The position numbers and the translations under genes were made by a program. DNA of 17,287 nucleotides, taken from assembly GCA_003645745.1 (NCBI GenBank), contig QNCH01000007.1:1-17287 (forward strand), in the 5' to 3' direction. The DNA comes from Candidatus Omnitrophota bacterium. Lineage in GTDB: Bacteria; Omnitrophota; Gorgyraeia; B26-G9. Under the pieces are notes generated by a model, which was given only the letters and a program-made list of their open reading frames with translations, was not told the origin of the DNA and ran no database searches. Shown piece after piece: positions 1-7,364 of this stretch; the stretch's first letter is position 1, and every line of letters starts with the position of its first letter.

Positions 1-1
1 T

Positions 2-1732
2 TCTATTGCTTACGCGCGAAAATATCGCCCTAAAAATTTTGATGAGATAATCGACCAACAGCATATTGCCGTTACTCTAAAGAATTCAATTCTGCAGAAT
101 AGTTTCGCCCATGCTTATCTTTTTTCAGGCCCTCGCGGCACTGGTAAAACGTCAACTGCAAGAATTCTTGCTAAAGCTTTAAATTGTGAGAAAGGGCCGA
201 CTGTTAAACCATGTAATGAATGTAGTTTTTGCAAACAAATAAATGAGGCAAGGAGCTTAGATGTTTTAGAAATAGACGGAGCATCTAACCGCAGGATTGA
301 TGAAAGCAGAATGTTAAGGGAAAATGTAAAATTTGCCACTGCGTCTTCCCGATTTAAAATTTATATTATTGATGAAGTACATATGCTGACTACAGAAGCA
401 TTTAATGCGTTACTTAAAACTTTAGAAGAGCCGCCTGAACATGTAAAATTTATTTTTGCCACTACAGAGCCTCATAAGGTTTTACCTACAATATTATCGC
501 GCTGCCAGAGATTTGACTTTCATAAAATATCGGCTAAGAGTATTGTTTTAAAACTAAAAGAATTGGCTTGTGCTGAAGAAATAGATTGTCAGGAGCAGGC
601 ATTATATTTTATTGCTAAGATTGCAGATGGTAGTTTAAGGGACGCGGAAGTTATTCTTGGCCAGATGAACAGCTTTGGTAATGCTAAGATAACAGTAGAA
701 GATGTAATTAATGTTTTTGGCCTTGTTGCTCAGGAGGTAATTTTTTCTATAGTAGATAATCTTATACAGGGTTCTGTTGCGCGGAATTTACAATTGATTG
801 ATCAGTTAATTGTTGAACAATCGCGTGATCCTGTGCAAATAGTAGATTCTTTAGTTCAGCATTTTCGTAATTTAATGCTTTCTAAATGCGGTTGTGAAAA
901 AATGCTGGAATTAGCCCCGGAAGATCGTGAAAAACTATGTGAGCAAAGTAAAGAATTTAGTTTGGAGAATATTCTTTATTTAATTGCTGTTTTAACAGGT
1001 ACACAGGGAAAAATTAAGCAGCATGGTATGGGCCGGTTATTTTTAGAAATGGCTTTGATTAAACTTTCAGAACAGGATAAATTAATTTCTCTTGCGGAAT
1101 TAGCGAAAAAGTTAAATCATTTAAAAACAGTGTCTGCAAATTTGTTGTTTGAACCAGAAAAAATTAAAGCGCGAAATAGTATTAATAACTGTTCTATAGA
1201 TTTGGAAAAAAGTGATAGTTGCTCACAAAATTATGCGGATGTCCCGCGGCAGCAGAGTTCCCAGATATGTGAAGAAACGGATTGTTCGCAAGATACAAAA
1301 AAAGAATCATCTGGTGTTCAAAATAATATACTTAGCTTAAAAAAGGTTCGTAAGTTTTGGCCTGAGGTTATTGATGAGGTTAAAAAATCTAAGCCAAGTT
1401 TAGGGTTTTGTCTTGCAGAAGGTAGTATTTTTAGTCTTAGCGGCAGTAATATTGTTAACATTGCGTTTTTAAAAGAGCATGAATTTCACCGTGAGAATTT
1501 AGCTCAGAACCAGAATGTAGAGATAATTGAAAATATTGTTAAACAGGTTATTGGAAGCACAATAAAAATTAATTTTGTCAGCTCTGCTGAATCACTTGAA
1601 AAAGATATTATAAAAGATAGAAAAATTACAAAACTTATTAAGCCTGTGGAATCAAAAAACAGGGAATCTTTCAAAGGCGACGATGTTATCCAGGCAGCAA
1701 TAGATATTTTTAATGGACGGATAGTTCAATAA
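2..1732 (+). CDS. dnaX: DNA polymerase III gamma/tau subunit (5' end cut by window)
   Basis: Clamp-loader ATPase subunit of the replicative polymerase. The frame is open from base 2, so 576 residues are visible and only the first residues are missing: the visible start SIAYARKYRPKNFDEII matches the usual N terminus. Walker A GPRGTGKTS is at fragment residues 43-51. It is followed by the zinc-binding set C, then CNECSFC. The DEVHML Walker B and the LPTILSRCQRFDF sensor region come next. A low-complexity linker (about residues 375-440) leads to a tau-type C-terminal domain beginning near KKVRKFWPEVIDEV. At 1297-1303 a run of seven A lies in -1 slippery phase, with a -1 stop at 1324 (see findings). 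The next gene is recR, but ybaB, often between the two, is absent. An ATG at 311 is internal and not the start. Confidence 0.97.
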   Translation, partial: SIAYARKYRPKNFDEIIDQQHIAVTLKNSILQNSFAHAYLFSGPRGTGKTSTARILAKALNCEKGPTVKPCNECSFCKQINEARSLDVLEIDGASNRRIDESRMLRENVKFATASSRFKIYIIDEVHMLTTEAFNALLKTLEEPPEHVKFIFATTEPHKVLPTILSRCQRFDFHKISAKSIVLKLKELACAEEIDCQEQALYFIAKIADGSLRDAEVILGQMNSFGNAKITVEDVINVFGLVAQEVIFSIVDNLIQGSVARNLQLIDQLIVEQSRDPVQIVDSLVQHFRNLMLSKCGCEKMLELAPEDREKLCEQSKEFSLENILYLIAVLTGTQGKIKQHGMGRLFLEMALIKLSEQDKLISLAELAKKLNHLKTVSANLLFEPEKIKARNSINNCSIDLEKSDSCSQNYADVPRQQSSQICEETDCSQDTKKESSGVQNNILSLKKVRKFWPEVIDEVKKSKPSLGFCLAEGSIFSLSGSNIVNIAFLKEHEFHRENLAQNQNVEIIENIVKQVIGSTIKINFVSSAESLEKDIIKDRKITKLIKPVESKNRESFKGDDVIQAAIDIFNGRIVQ

Positions 1733-1802
1733 TCAGAATAAGCCGTTTGGGGTTTTCCTCAATGGCAATAGTGTCCCCATAGGTTGCGGGGGATGCTTCA
1801 TT
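1733..1802. other. Short dnaX-side spacer
   Basis: Seventy bases between the dnaX stop and repeat element A copy 1. Only a weak TCCCC/GGGGA pairing is visible, with no T run after it, so I do not call a terminator. ybaB would normally lie in this gap and nothing resembling it remains. Confidence 0.4.
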
Positions 1803-1985
1803 TATATTCAAATGCAATTGGTTTGTAAAATTTAGGTGTTTCCTTGTGCCCTATATTGGAACGTTCTGACCTAAGTCAAACCTTAGGCGCAGCTCGCTGC
1901 GCCTAAGGTTTGGCGATTGAAGAACGTTTCAAAATGCGGTGCAGGGGGACATCATAAAATTGCAAATCAATTGCGTTTGAGTATA
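1803..1985 (+). repeat. Element A copy 1 (full length, 183 bp)
   Basis: Near-palindrome beginning TATATTCAAATG and ending GCGTTTGAGTATA. The L and R arms are diverged inverted copies of each other, so the whole unit folds as one long hairpin. The tip is a perfect 17-bp stem, CAAACCTTAGGCGCAGC against its reverse complement, with a 2-nt loop. The R arm faces recR, 21 nt before the recR ATG, and its small reading frame (TTG at 1917) continues in frame into recR. I set + as L arm to R arm. Confidence 0.93.
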
Positions 1986-2006
1986 CAGTCCCTAAAGGTA
2001 GTAAAT

Positions 2007-2600
2007 ATGCAGGAGTATCCTTTATCACTTCAAAATCTTATTGAGAAACTATCTAAATTTCCGACTATTGGATTTAAGTCCGCGGAAAGAATGGCGTTGC
2101 ATCTTTTAAAAGGTTCTTATGCGGATGCGGAAGCTTTTGCTCAAGCAGTAATTGAAGCAAAACAGAGAACAAAAAAATGTAAATTATGCAATTATTTCGC
2201 GGAGAAAGATCTTTGCCTAATATGCCAAAAAAGAGTTCAACGTGAGAATGTTATTTGTATTGTAGAAGAACCTCAGGATGTAATTACAATAGAACGCACA
2301 GCGAGATATAAAGGGTTGTATTATGTGCTTTGGGGCAGGCTTTCTCCTTTAGGCGGTATTGGGCCAGTTAATTTGCCTTTAAAACATTTGCTTGCCCGGG
2401 TTAAAATGGATAAATTAGAAGAGGTGATTATTGCGACAAGTTCAAGCAGGGAAGGAGAAATCACAGCTTTGTATTTGAAACGTTTACTCTTGCCTTTGAA
2501 GATTAAAATTACTCAGATTGCCAGAGGCATACCTGTGGGCAGTAACATTTGGCATGTTGATCAGGCAACTATGTCTGAGGCTATAGCAGGCAGGCGGTAA
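2007..2600 (+). CDS. recR: Recombination protein RecR
   Basis: RecF-pathway repair protein that forms a DNA-encircling ring with RecO/RecF partners; cytoplasmic. From the ATG at 2007 it is 197 aa, the family's usual length. In order: helix-hairpin-helix (about 10-35), a four-Cys zinc finger (C58, C61, C70, C73), a Toprim domain beginning VICIVEEPQD, the WGRLSPLGGIGP loop, and the C-terminal ARGIPVGS motif. I choose ATG 2007, with weak SD AAAGG at 1994-1998, because MQEYPLSLQNLIEKL matches RecR N termini. The frame is also open 30 codons upstream, to TTG 1917, through the R arm of element A copy 1. A 227-aa form is therefore possible if that start is used. Immediate upstream DNA is element A rather than ybaB. 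Confidence 0.96.
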   Translation: MQEYPLSLQNLIEKLSKFPTIGFKSAERMALHLLKGSYADAEAFAQAVIEAKQRTKKCKLCNYFAEKDLCLICQKRVQRENVICIVEEPQDVITIERTARYKGLYYVLWGRLSPLGGIGPVNLPLKHLLARVKMDKLEEVIIATSSSREGEITALYLKRLLLPLKIKITQIARGIPVGSNIWHVDQATMSEAIAGRR

Positions 2601-2633
2601 AATAATATATCAGTAGTCAGAAGCCATGATACA

Positions 2634-2660
2634 GAATTCAGTAGGGGAAAAAGGAAAACT
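2634..2660 (+). repeat. 27-bp dispersed repeat, copy 1
   Basis: Begins GAATTCAGTAGGGG and matches 10057-10083 at 23 of 27 positions; all four differences are transitions. It is preceded by a CAGTAGTCAGAAG-type low-complexity stretch (2611-2633). Both copies lie just upstream of an element A copy. Function unknown. Confidence 0.5.
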
Positions 2661-2774
2661 ATATTCAACCCTTAAGCGCAGCTCGCTGCGCCTAAGGGTT
2701 GGCGAATGAAGAACGTTCCAAAATGCGGTGCAGGGGAGCGTCATAAAGTTGCAAATTTATTACGTTTGAGTATA
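2660..2774 (+). repeat. Element A copy 2 (L arm deleted, 115 bp)
   Basis: Has the terminal TATATTCAA, then jumps directly to the tip stem (CAACCCTTAAGCGCAGC) and a complete R arm ending ACGTTTGAGTATA. The junction fits a deletion between the TCAA of the terminus and the TCAA at the tip, removing most of the L arm. The stem carries a paired change relative to copy 1 (A-T replaced by C-G). The R end is 10 nt before the ATG of the following membrane protein. Confidence 0.88.
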
Positions 2775-2783
2775 TACATTTAA
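2706..2783 (+). CDS. Putative 25-aa leader ORF in element A copy 2
   Basis: ATG with SD-like AAGGG (2694-2698, spacing 7) that lies in the 3' strand of the tip stem. The product begins MKNVPKCGAGERHKV. Its TAA (2781-2783) is one base before the ATG of the next gene, an arrangement suited to translational coupling. The same frame is found in the R arms of copies 1, 3, 5 and 7. Codon differences among copies are largely nonsynonymous, so coding function is not proven. Confidence 0.35.
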   Translation: MKNVPKCGAGERHKVANLLRLSIYI

Positions 2784-2784
2784 T

Positions 2785-3408
2785 ATGAAAACAAATTTTT
2801 TAGATGGGTTCTTAGTTTTATTGTGTCCGGATTGTGTATTTGAAAAGTGCAACAAACAACAAAGATTTTTTAACGCATTAATTTCTGTATTTTTTAGCAA
2901 TTTATTTTTTTCTTCTCTATGTATTTATTCGTTTTTTAAAAATAACCTGCCATTTTTAAAAATTAAAATAAATATGATCTTATTATTAATTTTAAACTTG
3001 TATTTTATAATAATAATTTGTTCTGCTATTTTGAGTTATTTTTTAGATCGGTTTTATCCCAGTGCCTTAAAGATTAAAGGCTTATCTATGGATAGCAATT
3101 TAAGTAAGCATTTTTTATGCCGTATTTATGTCTTGCCATTATGGTTTTTATTATTGTATATCTATTTAATTATGGTTTCTAATAATAATGATATTAATAT
3201 AATAGGGTATATTTTTATCATTATTATGCTTTTGCGTATTCTGGATGTAGAAGCAAGATTAATAAAAGTAGTATATAATATAAAATTAGCTCAGGCTTAT
3301 TTAATCATTTCTGTTGAAGCATGGCTCATTTCAATAGGTGTGGGTATAGGATGGATAATATCTACTCATTTTTCATTTATATTATCCCTTATCTTTTCGT
3401 CAAAATAG
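2785..3408 (+). CDS. Five-helix integral membrane protein, possibly Yip1-like
   Basis: A 207-aa hydrophobic protein that I do not firmly recognise. Predicted membrane segments are at about 29-51, 63-87, 112-131, 138-152 and 172-200. The N terminus before the first helix contains three cysteines (C14, C17, C22). Size and layout resemble small Yip1-domain proteins, which is a guess. No SD precedes ATG 2785. The start is 10 nt after element A copy 2 and 1 nt after the stop of its small ORF, so translation may depend on coupling or on a leaderless mRNA. The 3' end overlaps the convergent PhoU-like gene by 43 bp. Codon use is very AT-rich, even for this window. Confidence 0.7.
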   Translation: MKTNFLDGFLVLLCPDCVFEKCNKQQRFFNALISVFFSNLFFSSLCIYSFFKNNLPFLKIKINMILLLILNLYFIIIICSAILSYFLDRFYPSALKIKGLSMDSNLSKHFLCRIYVLPLWFLLLYIYLIMVSNNNDINIIGYIFIIIMLLRILDVEARLIKVVYNIKLAQAYLIISVEAWLISIGVGIGWIISTHFSFILSLIFSSK

Positions 3409-4052
3409 TCTAAGTCACTAAGAGGTAGAACAACTGAAGTAGCAATGTTTGTTAAATGTGCGGCTATACGTTTAAAGTATCTGGCAATAAGCGTGAAGCA
3501 TACAGCTTCATTTACGCTAAGGCTGCTTTTAGAGAGGTTAGTAATGATTTCATCGCAAAATTTTACAATTTTTTTTTCTGATTCCCATGATTGTGTTGCT
3601 TTAGTTTCATCTGATTCTAAAAACGCGGATTTAGTCTTTTTGAAAAGTTGTAATATTTTTTGGTCAATATTGTTAAATATTTTTGCGTATTTTTGTTGAT
3701 CAATTGGATTTTGTAACAGTGTATTTATTTCAAGGAGATTTTTCGCGTAATCGCCCAATCTTTCCGCGTCTTTGACCACACTCATTAATATTAAAGATAC
3801 AGGCATATCTACTGATGGTTGAATCGAAAGATGTGTGATTATTTTTTTCCTGATATCTTTTTGCAGCGCGTTAATTTTTGCGTCTACTGCGTAAATTTTA
3901 TTTTCTATTTCAGGTTCATCTTGATTAGCAATAATTTTTCTGCATACAGATTCAAACATTATATGCGCGTCATCTAACATTGTTTTAAATTCTTCCAATA
4001 CTTGTGTTAAAAAATCTTTGCCCTGCCAAAATTGCAGTAAATTGCTGAACAT
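3366..4052 (-). CDS. PhoU-like phosphate regulator
   Basis: All-helical cytoplasmic protein of 228 aa with PhoU-type repeats. The stretch VVKDAERLGDYAKNLLEI (middle) is a PhoU signature helix with the metal-binding style D/E-R-x-G-D pattern. The second repeat, ending in IARYFKRIAAHLTNIA, has the matching helix. A clear SD (AAGGAGA) precedes the ATG. It lies 15 nt downstream of the Na/Pi cotransporter on the same strand. Pairing of PhoU-like domains with such transporters is well known and suggests control of phosphate uptake. Its last 43 bp overlap the convergent membrane-protein gene. A stand-alone transporter-associated PhoU is likelier than the Pst-system PhoU because no pst genes are visible. 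Confidence 0.85.
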   Translation of the reverse strand: MFSNLLQFWQGKDFLTQVLEEFKTMLDDAHIMFESVCRKIIANQDEPEIENKIYAVDAKINALQKDIRKKIITHLSIQPSVDMPVSLILMSVVKDAERLGDYAKNLLEINTLLQNPIDQQKYAKIFNNIDQKILQLFKKTKSAFLESDETKATQSWESEKKIVKFCDEIITNLSKSSLSVNEAVCFTLIARYFKRIAAHLTNIATSVVLPLSDLDYFDEKIRDNINEK

Positions 4053-4067
4053 CTTTTTTCTCCTTTT

Positions 4068-5195
4068 TTATTTTAGTATTTTTAGTAGAATGACAAAAAT
4101 CCCAGGCAGTAAAAAGAAAAATCCCAGGACATAAGCAAAAGCGTACCATCTTTTTTTAAAGGCTAATTCTCCTAGTTGCCGCGCGAAGTATATAGGTATC
4201 TTGCGGAATATTTTGATCGGATAAATACAAGATACGCCGATTAGATTGAACAAAAAATGTACGAACGCGATAGTAATCGCTGCGCTGTTGCCTGTAGCAA
4301 ATGAAGCAAGCATTGCGGTAGTAGTTGTCCCAATGTTTGCGCCCATAGTTATGGGAAAAGCAAGCTCGATGGTTAAAATTTCAGCGCTGATTAAAGGAAT
4401 TAATAAAGAAGTTGTGATTGAACTGCTTTGTACCATCGCTGTAAAAGCTAATCCCACAAAAATTCCGATTATGCCTTTACGTCCAATAATATTAATTAAA
4501 ACAGTTTCAGTTTTGTTACTAACTAATGATTTCATTAACTTAACAATGTAGTACAATGCAAGAAAAAGAAGAAGCATTGCTGTAACTAATATTAAAATAG
4601 AGGCAAAAATTTTTGGTAGATGCAGCAATTCTGTGAAAATATTTCTTATAAATTTAATCGTTGGTTCTGTTACTATTTTGAGTGGGCTTGTAAATTTAAT
4701 ACCTCCGCAGTTTATGAATAATTTAGATAAAATTGTGGCAGATTTCTCTAAAAAACCAAACATTAACTCTAGGGGAAACATAATTGTTACGCAGATTAAA
4801 TTAAAAAAATCATGAATAGTTGCTCCGGCAATAGCGCGTTTGAATTCTTATCTGCGGGTAATATGCCCTAATGAAACAAGTGTATTGGTTACTGTTGTCC
4901 CAATATTCGCTCCCATAATTATCGGCACAGTATTACTGATAGTGAGTACTCCTGAAGCAACCATGCCTACAAGTATAGAGGTTGTAGTTGAGGAACTCTG
5001 AACTAAACTTGTTGCTAAAATTCCGATGAATAAACCTACAAAAGGATTAGCAGTTGTTTTAAGTAAATTTTCAGCAAAATTTTTACCAAAACCTTTAAAT
5101 GCAGCACCCATTAAACCAATGCTAACTAAAAATAGATAAAGGAAAATTAATACTAAAATGAATTTGAACCAAGTTTTATGTATAGTTTTATCCAT
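4068..5195 (-). pseudogene. Na/Pi cotransporter with one in-frame TAA
   Basis: Sodium-dependent phosphate cotransporter (NptA/SLC34-like), inner membrane. It has the duplicated core: LVQSSSTTTS near residues 64-73 followed by IMGANIGTTVTNTLVSLGH, then MVQSSSITTS near 254-263 followed by ITMGANIGTTTTAML. The two halves are in one frame, separated by a single TAA at 4848-4850 (codon 116). Reading through gives HITRR-stop-EFKRAIAGATIHDFFN, exactly the conserved linker with one residue replaced by the stop. There are no indels, and the downstream half keeps all motifs. The ATG at 4781 is therefore internal. Either a recent nonsense mutation, readthrough, or a base-call error. The start at 5195 is 16 nt from element A copy 3 and has only a weak SD. 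The phoU-like gene follows. Confidence 0.88.
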
Positions 5196-5280
5196 GTATC
5201 GATACCATAGTTATACTCAAACGCAATTGGTTTGTAATTTTATGACATTCCCTTGCACTGCATCTTGAAACGTTTTTCAT
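5188..5280 (-). CDS. Putative 30-aa leader ORF in element A copy 3
   Basis: R-arm frame starting MKNVSRCSARECHKI on the minus strand. It leaves the element and stops at TAA 5190-5188, overlapping the first codons of the cotransporter (ATG 5195) by 8 nt in another frame. The SD is weak. Conserved frame and stop/start overlap are the only support. Confidence 0.33.
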   Translation of the reverse strand: MKNVSRCSARECHKITNQLRLSITMVSIHG

Positions 5281-5350
5281 TCGTCAAACCGTTCCAATCT
5301 AGGGCACAGGGAAACGCCTAAATTTTACAAACCAATTGCGTTTGAGTATA
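5212..5350 (-). repeat. Element A copy 3 (tip deleted, 139 bp)
   Basis: Intact ends TATACTCAAACGCAATTGG and its inverted partner. About 44 bp of the tip hairpin is missing compared with the 183-bp form. The R end (5212) faces the cotransporter ATG 16 nt away. On the plus strand the other end runs into seven T, so the hairpin could also act as a terminator in that direction. Confidence 0.92.
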
Positions 5351-5673
5351 TTTTTTTCATCCTACAAAAAATTAATATACACGATAAGGTTGAAAATTTC
5401 CAGACATTTTTATTTTTTTTATTTTTTATTAGAAAGTTTTTAAATTTGCACCATATTATGTGATTGTTTTGATCTTTTATGGAACGCACTGATTGCTTAT
5501 ATACAAAGCATTTGTGAATAAAAAAGGATTGACATAAGTGATATCTTATGTTAAAAAAGATAATCTATATGTATGCTGGGTTGTTATAGTAATTTTCTAT
5601 GATGAGTATAAAGTAATGATGATAAAGTAAAAAAGATTTTTTTTTTATAGAATACAAAAACATAGGTTTATAT
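5351..5673. other. Intergenic region before the pil operon
   Basis: Very AT-rich spacer of 323 bp with no convincing gene. It holds the T run at the edge of element A copy 3, several T/A tracts (5407-5437) and the promoter-like site at 5529-5557. Confidence 0.6.
5529..5557 (+). promoter_or_regulatory. Candidate sigma70 promoter with embedded palindrome for the pil operon
   Basis: Perfect -35 TTGACA at 5529-5534, 17-bp spacer, and -10-like TAAAAA at 5552-5557 (4 of 6). The spacer region contains a 7-bp inverted repeat, ACATAAG (5532-5538) and CTTATGT (5545-5551), with a 6-bp gap. This is placed like a repressor operator. The start of pilM is about 115 bp downstream. Confidence 0.5.
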
Positions 5674-7341
5674 ATGCTTTTTCTAAAAAAATCAGTAGGG
5701 CTTTATGTTGGGACAAAGACTATACAATTAGCGCAATTACAATATATCGCGGGAAAAGTGCATCTGACTAATTTTGTGCATGTTGATATATTTGAAGATG
5801 TACAGGATACAAATAAAAGTTTGGATGCAGAACTGATCCTTAAAGCTCTCCGTAAAATTTCGTATAAATCTAAAATTGATTTAAGAAAAGTTAATACTGT
5901 TCTTCTTCCAGGGATGGTTTTGTTACGTTATTTTCAAATGCCGTATATTTCTGCGGAGGAAATGGAAGAAGCCGTCCGTTTTGAGGCGAAAAAATATATT
6001 CCTTTTAAATTAGAAGAGGCAGTAACCGGTTTTTATATTTTAAGGGGGAAGAAAGAGACAAGGAAAGTTGGCATTATTTCTTTGGTTACAAAGGGAGAAT
6101 TTATAAAGAATCATCTGGCGATGCTGAATAAAGTTAATATAACTCCTATATCTATAGAAACAGCATCTTTTGCTTTGTTGCGTTTTTTGGAATATAGCGG
6201 TGAGATAGAAATAAAAAAATCCAATGCCGTAGTGTATTTTTACGAACAGAGAGTTAACATAATTATCTTAAAAGACGGCATTCCTTATTTTGTTAGAGAT
6301 GTCTCTTTGTCTAAAAAAGAAGAGTGGATAGATGATGAAACCGCTGAATTACTTATTGGAAGCAAGACAGCGATCCCCGCTGATAATAGGTTAACTCTTT
6401 TAGACGATGTATTAAGTGATGTTAAGATATCATTGGAGTATTATAAGAAAGAATTAGGCAAAGAGTCTGTAAGTAAAGTAATCTTATGCGGCGAACTAGA
6501 TTATTTTGATAGTTTATTCGCTCCTCTTAATACAGCAGCAGAAGGTTCTTCAAAAGGAGTATCTTCTTTGCCAGAGTATTTAAGCGATAAATTGAATGTT
6601 TCTGTGAAGACTATTGATCCATTCAAAACTATTCAATGTGTAAAGACAAAGCCTTTACCGCATACTTTCCCAATGTTTCCTGTTACTCTTGGCACTGCGT
6701 TAAGAGGGCTTGTAAAAACCAGAATAGAGATAGACCTTTTTAGGGCAAGAAAAAAAACTAGTTTAAAAACAAAAATTTTAATCAGGAAGATGGTTTTGAT
6801 TGAGGTTGCAGCATTGCTTGTATCTTTTCTGATTATGCAGCTTGTTTTTTCAGCATTTGTATCTAAAGAACAGAAAATTTTGAAAAAAATAAGGAATAGT
6901 GGATCTAAATTTGTAGAAGTAAGCCATTTTGATCAAAAGCAATTAAAGGCAGGCTTAGATAGTATAGAATCGCGAATCAATATTTATAATAAATTAGTAA
7001 AAGAGAAAGTTTATTTAACACCTAAATTAAGTTGCTTGCCGAAGCTGACTAATGCGGAAATATGGTTGACAAAATTAAATTTTGAAAATAGTTTTATCGT
7101 AAGAAGAGATAAAAGCAATGAAAATAGTTTTAATTTGCAGATAAAAGGCAATGTTTTTACTGCTCAAAAGGGTACAGAAGTAGAAATGATTAATGAGTAT
7201 GTTGAAAAGTTAAAAGCAGATGTTGCTTTTTTTAAAGGGTTTAAAATTATTAAAACTGGATCTGTGGAGAGAAGTTCTTTTGGTGATATGCCGATAATGA
7301 CATTTGACCTTATTTGTTCATCAGACCTGGATAAAAAATAA
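5674..7341 (+). CDS. pilM: PilM-PilN fusion, type IV pilus assembly
   Basis: 555 aa, much longer than PilM alone (about 350). Residues 1-345 are an actin-like PilM: GLYVGTKTI nucleotide-loop region near 9-17 (usual Asp replaced by Tyr), VRFEAKKYIPF near 102, and the YYKKELG...ILCGE segment near 258-274. From about 350 (IEIDLFRARKK) the protein has PilN character: a cytoplasmic N-terminal tail, one membrane segment at about 374-396, then a coiled-coil and ferredoxin-like periplasmic region. In other bacteria PilM binds the N-terminal tail of PilN at the inner membrane, and here the two are one chain. It starts the operon (pilO begins 23 nt downstream). SD is weak (AGG 7-8 nt before ATG). Confidence 0.85.
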   Translation: MLFLKKSVGLYVGTKTIQLAQLQYIAGKVHLTNFVHVDIFEDVQDTNKSLDAELILKALRKISYKSKIDLRKVNTVLLPGMVLLRYFQMPYISAEEMEEAVRFEAKKYIPFKLEEAVTGFYILRGKKETRKVGIISLVTKGEFIKNHLAMLNKVNITPISIETASFALLRFLEYSGEIEIKKSNAVVYFYEQRVNIIILKDGIPYFVRDVSLSKKEEWIDDETAELLIGSKTAIPADNRLTLLDDVLSDVKISLEYYKKELGKESVSKVILCGELDYFDSLFAPLNTAAEGSSKGVSSLPEYLSDKLNVSVKTIDPFKTIQCVKTKPLPHTFPMFPVTLGTALRGLVKTRIEIDLFRARKKTSLKTKILIRKMVLIEVAALLVSFLIMQLVFSAFVSKEQKILKKIRNSGSKFVEVSHFDQKQLKAGLDSIESRINIYNKLVKEKVYLTPKLSCLPKLTNAEIWLTKLNFENSFIVRRDKSNENSFNLQIKGNVFTAQKGTEVEMINEYVEKLKADVAFFKGFKIIKTGSVERSSFGDMPIMTFDLICSSDLDKK

Positions 7342-7364
7342 TTATTTGTGGAGAAGATAAAAAA

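Noticed and set aside
4068..4781. Separate downstream transporter gene starting at ATG 4781
   Set aside because: The frame continues upstream past this ATG to the TAA at 4848 with conserved cotransporter sequence, so it is the second part of one interrupted gene.
5351..5673. tRNA or other RNA gene in the spacers
   Set aside because: No cloverleaf-like or conserved tRNA boxes were found by eye in the 5351-5673 or 9925-10594 gaps.
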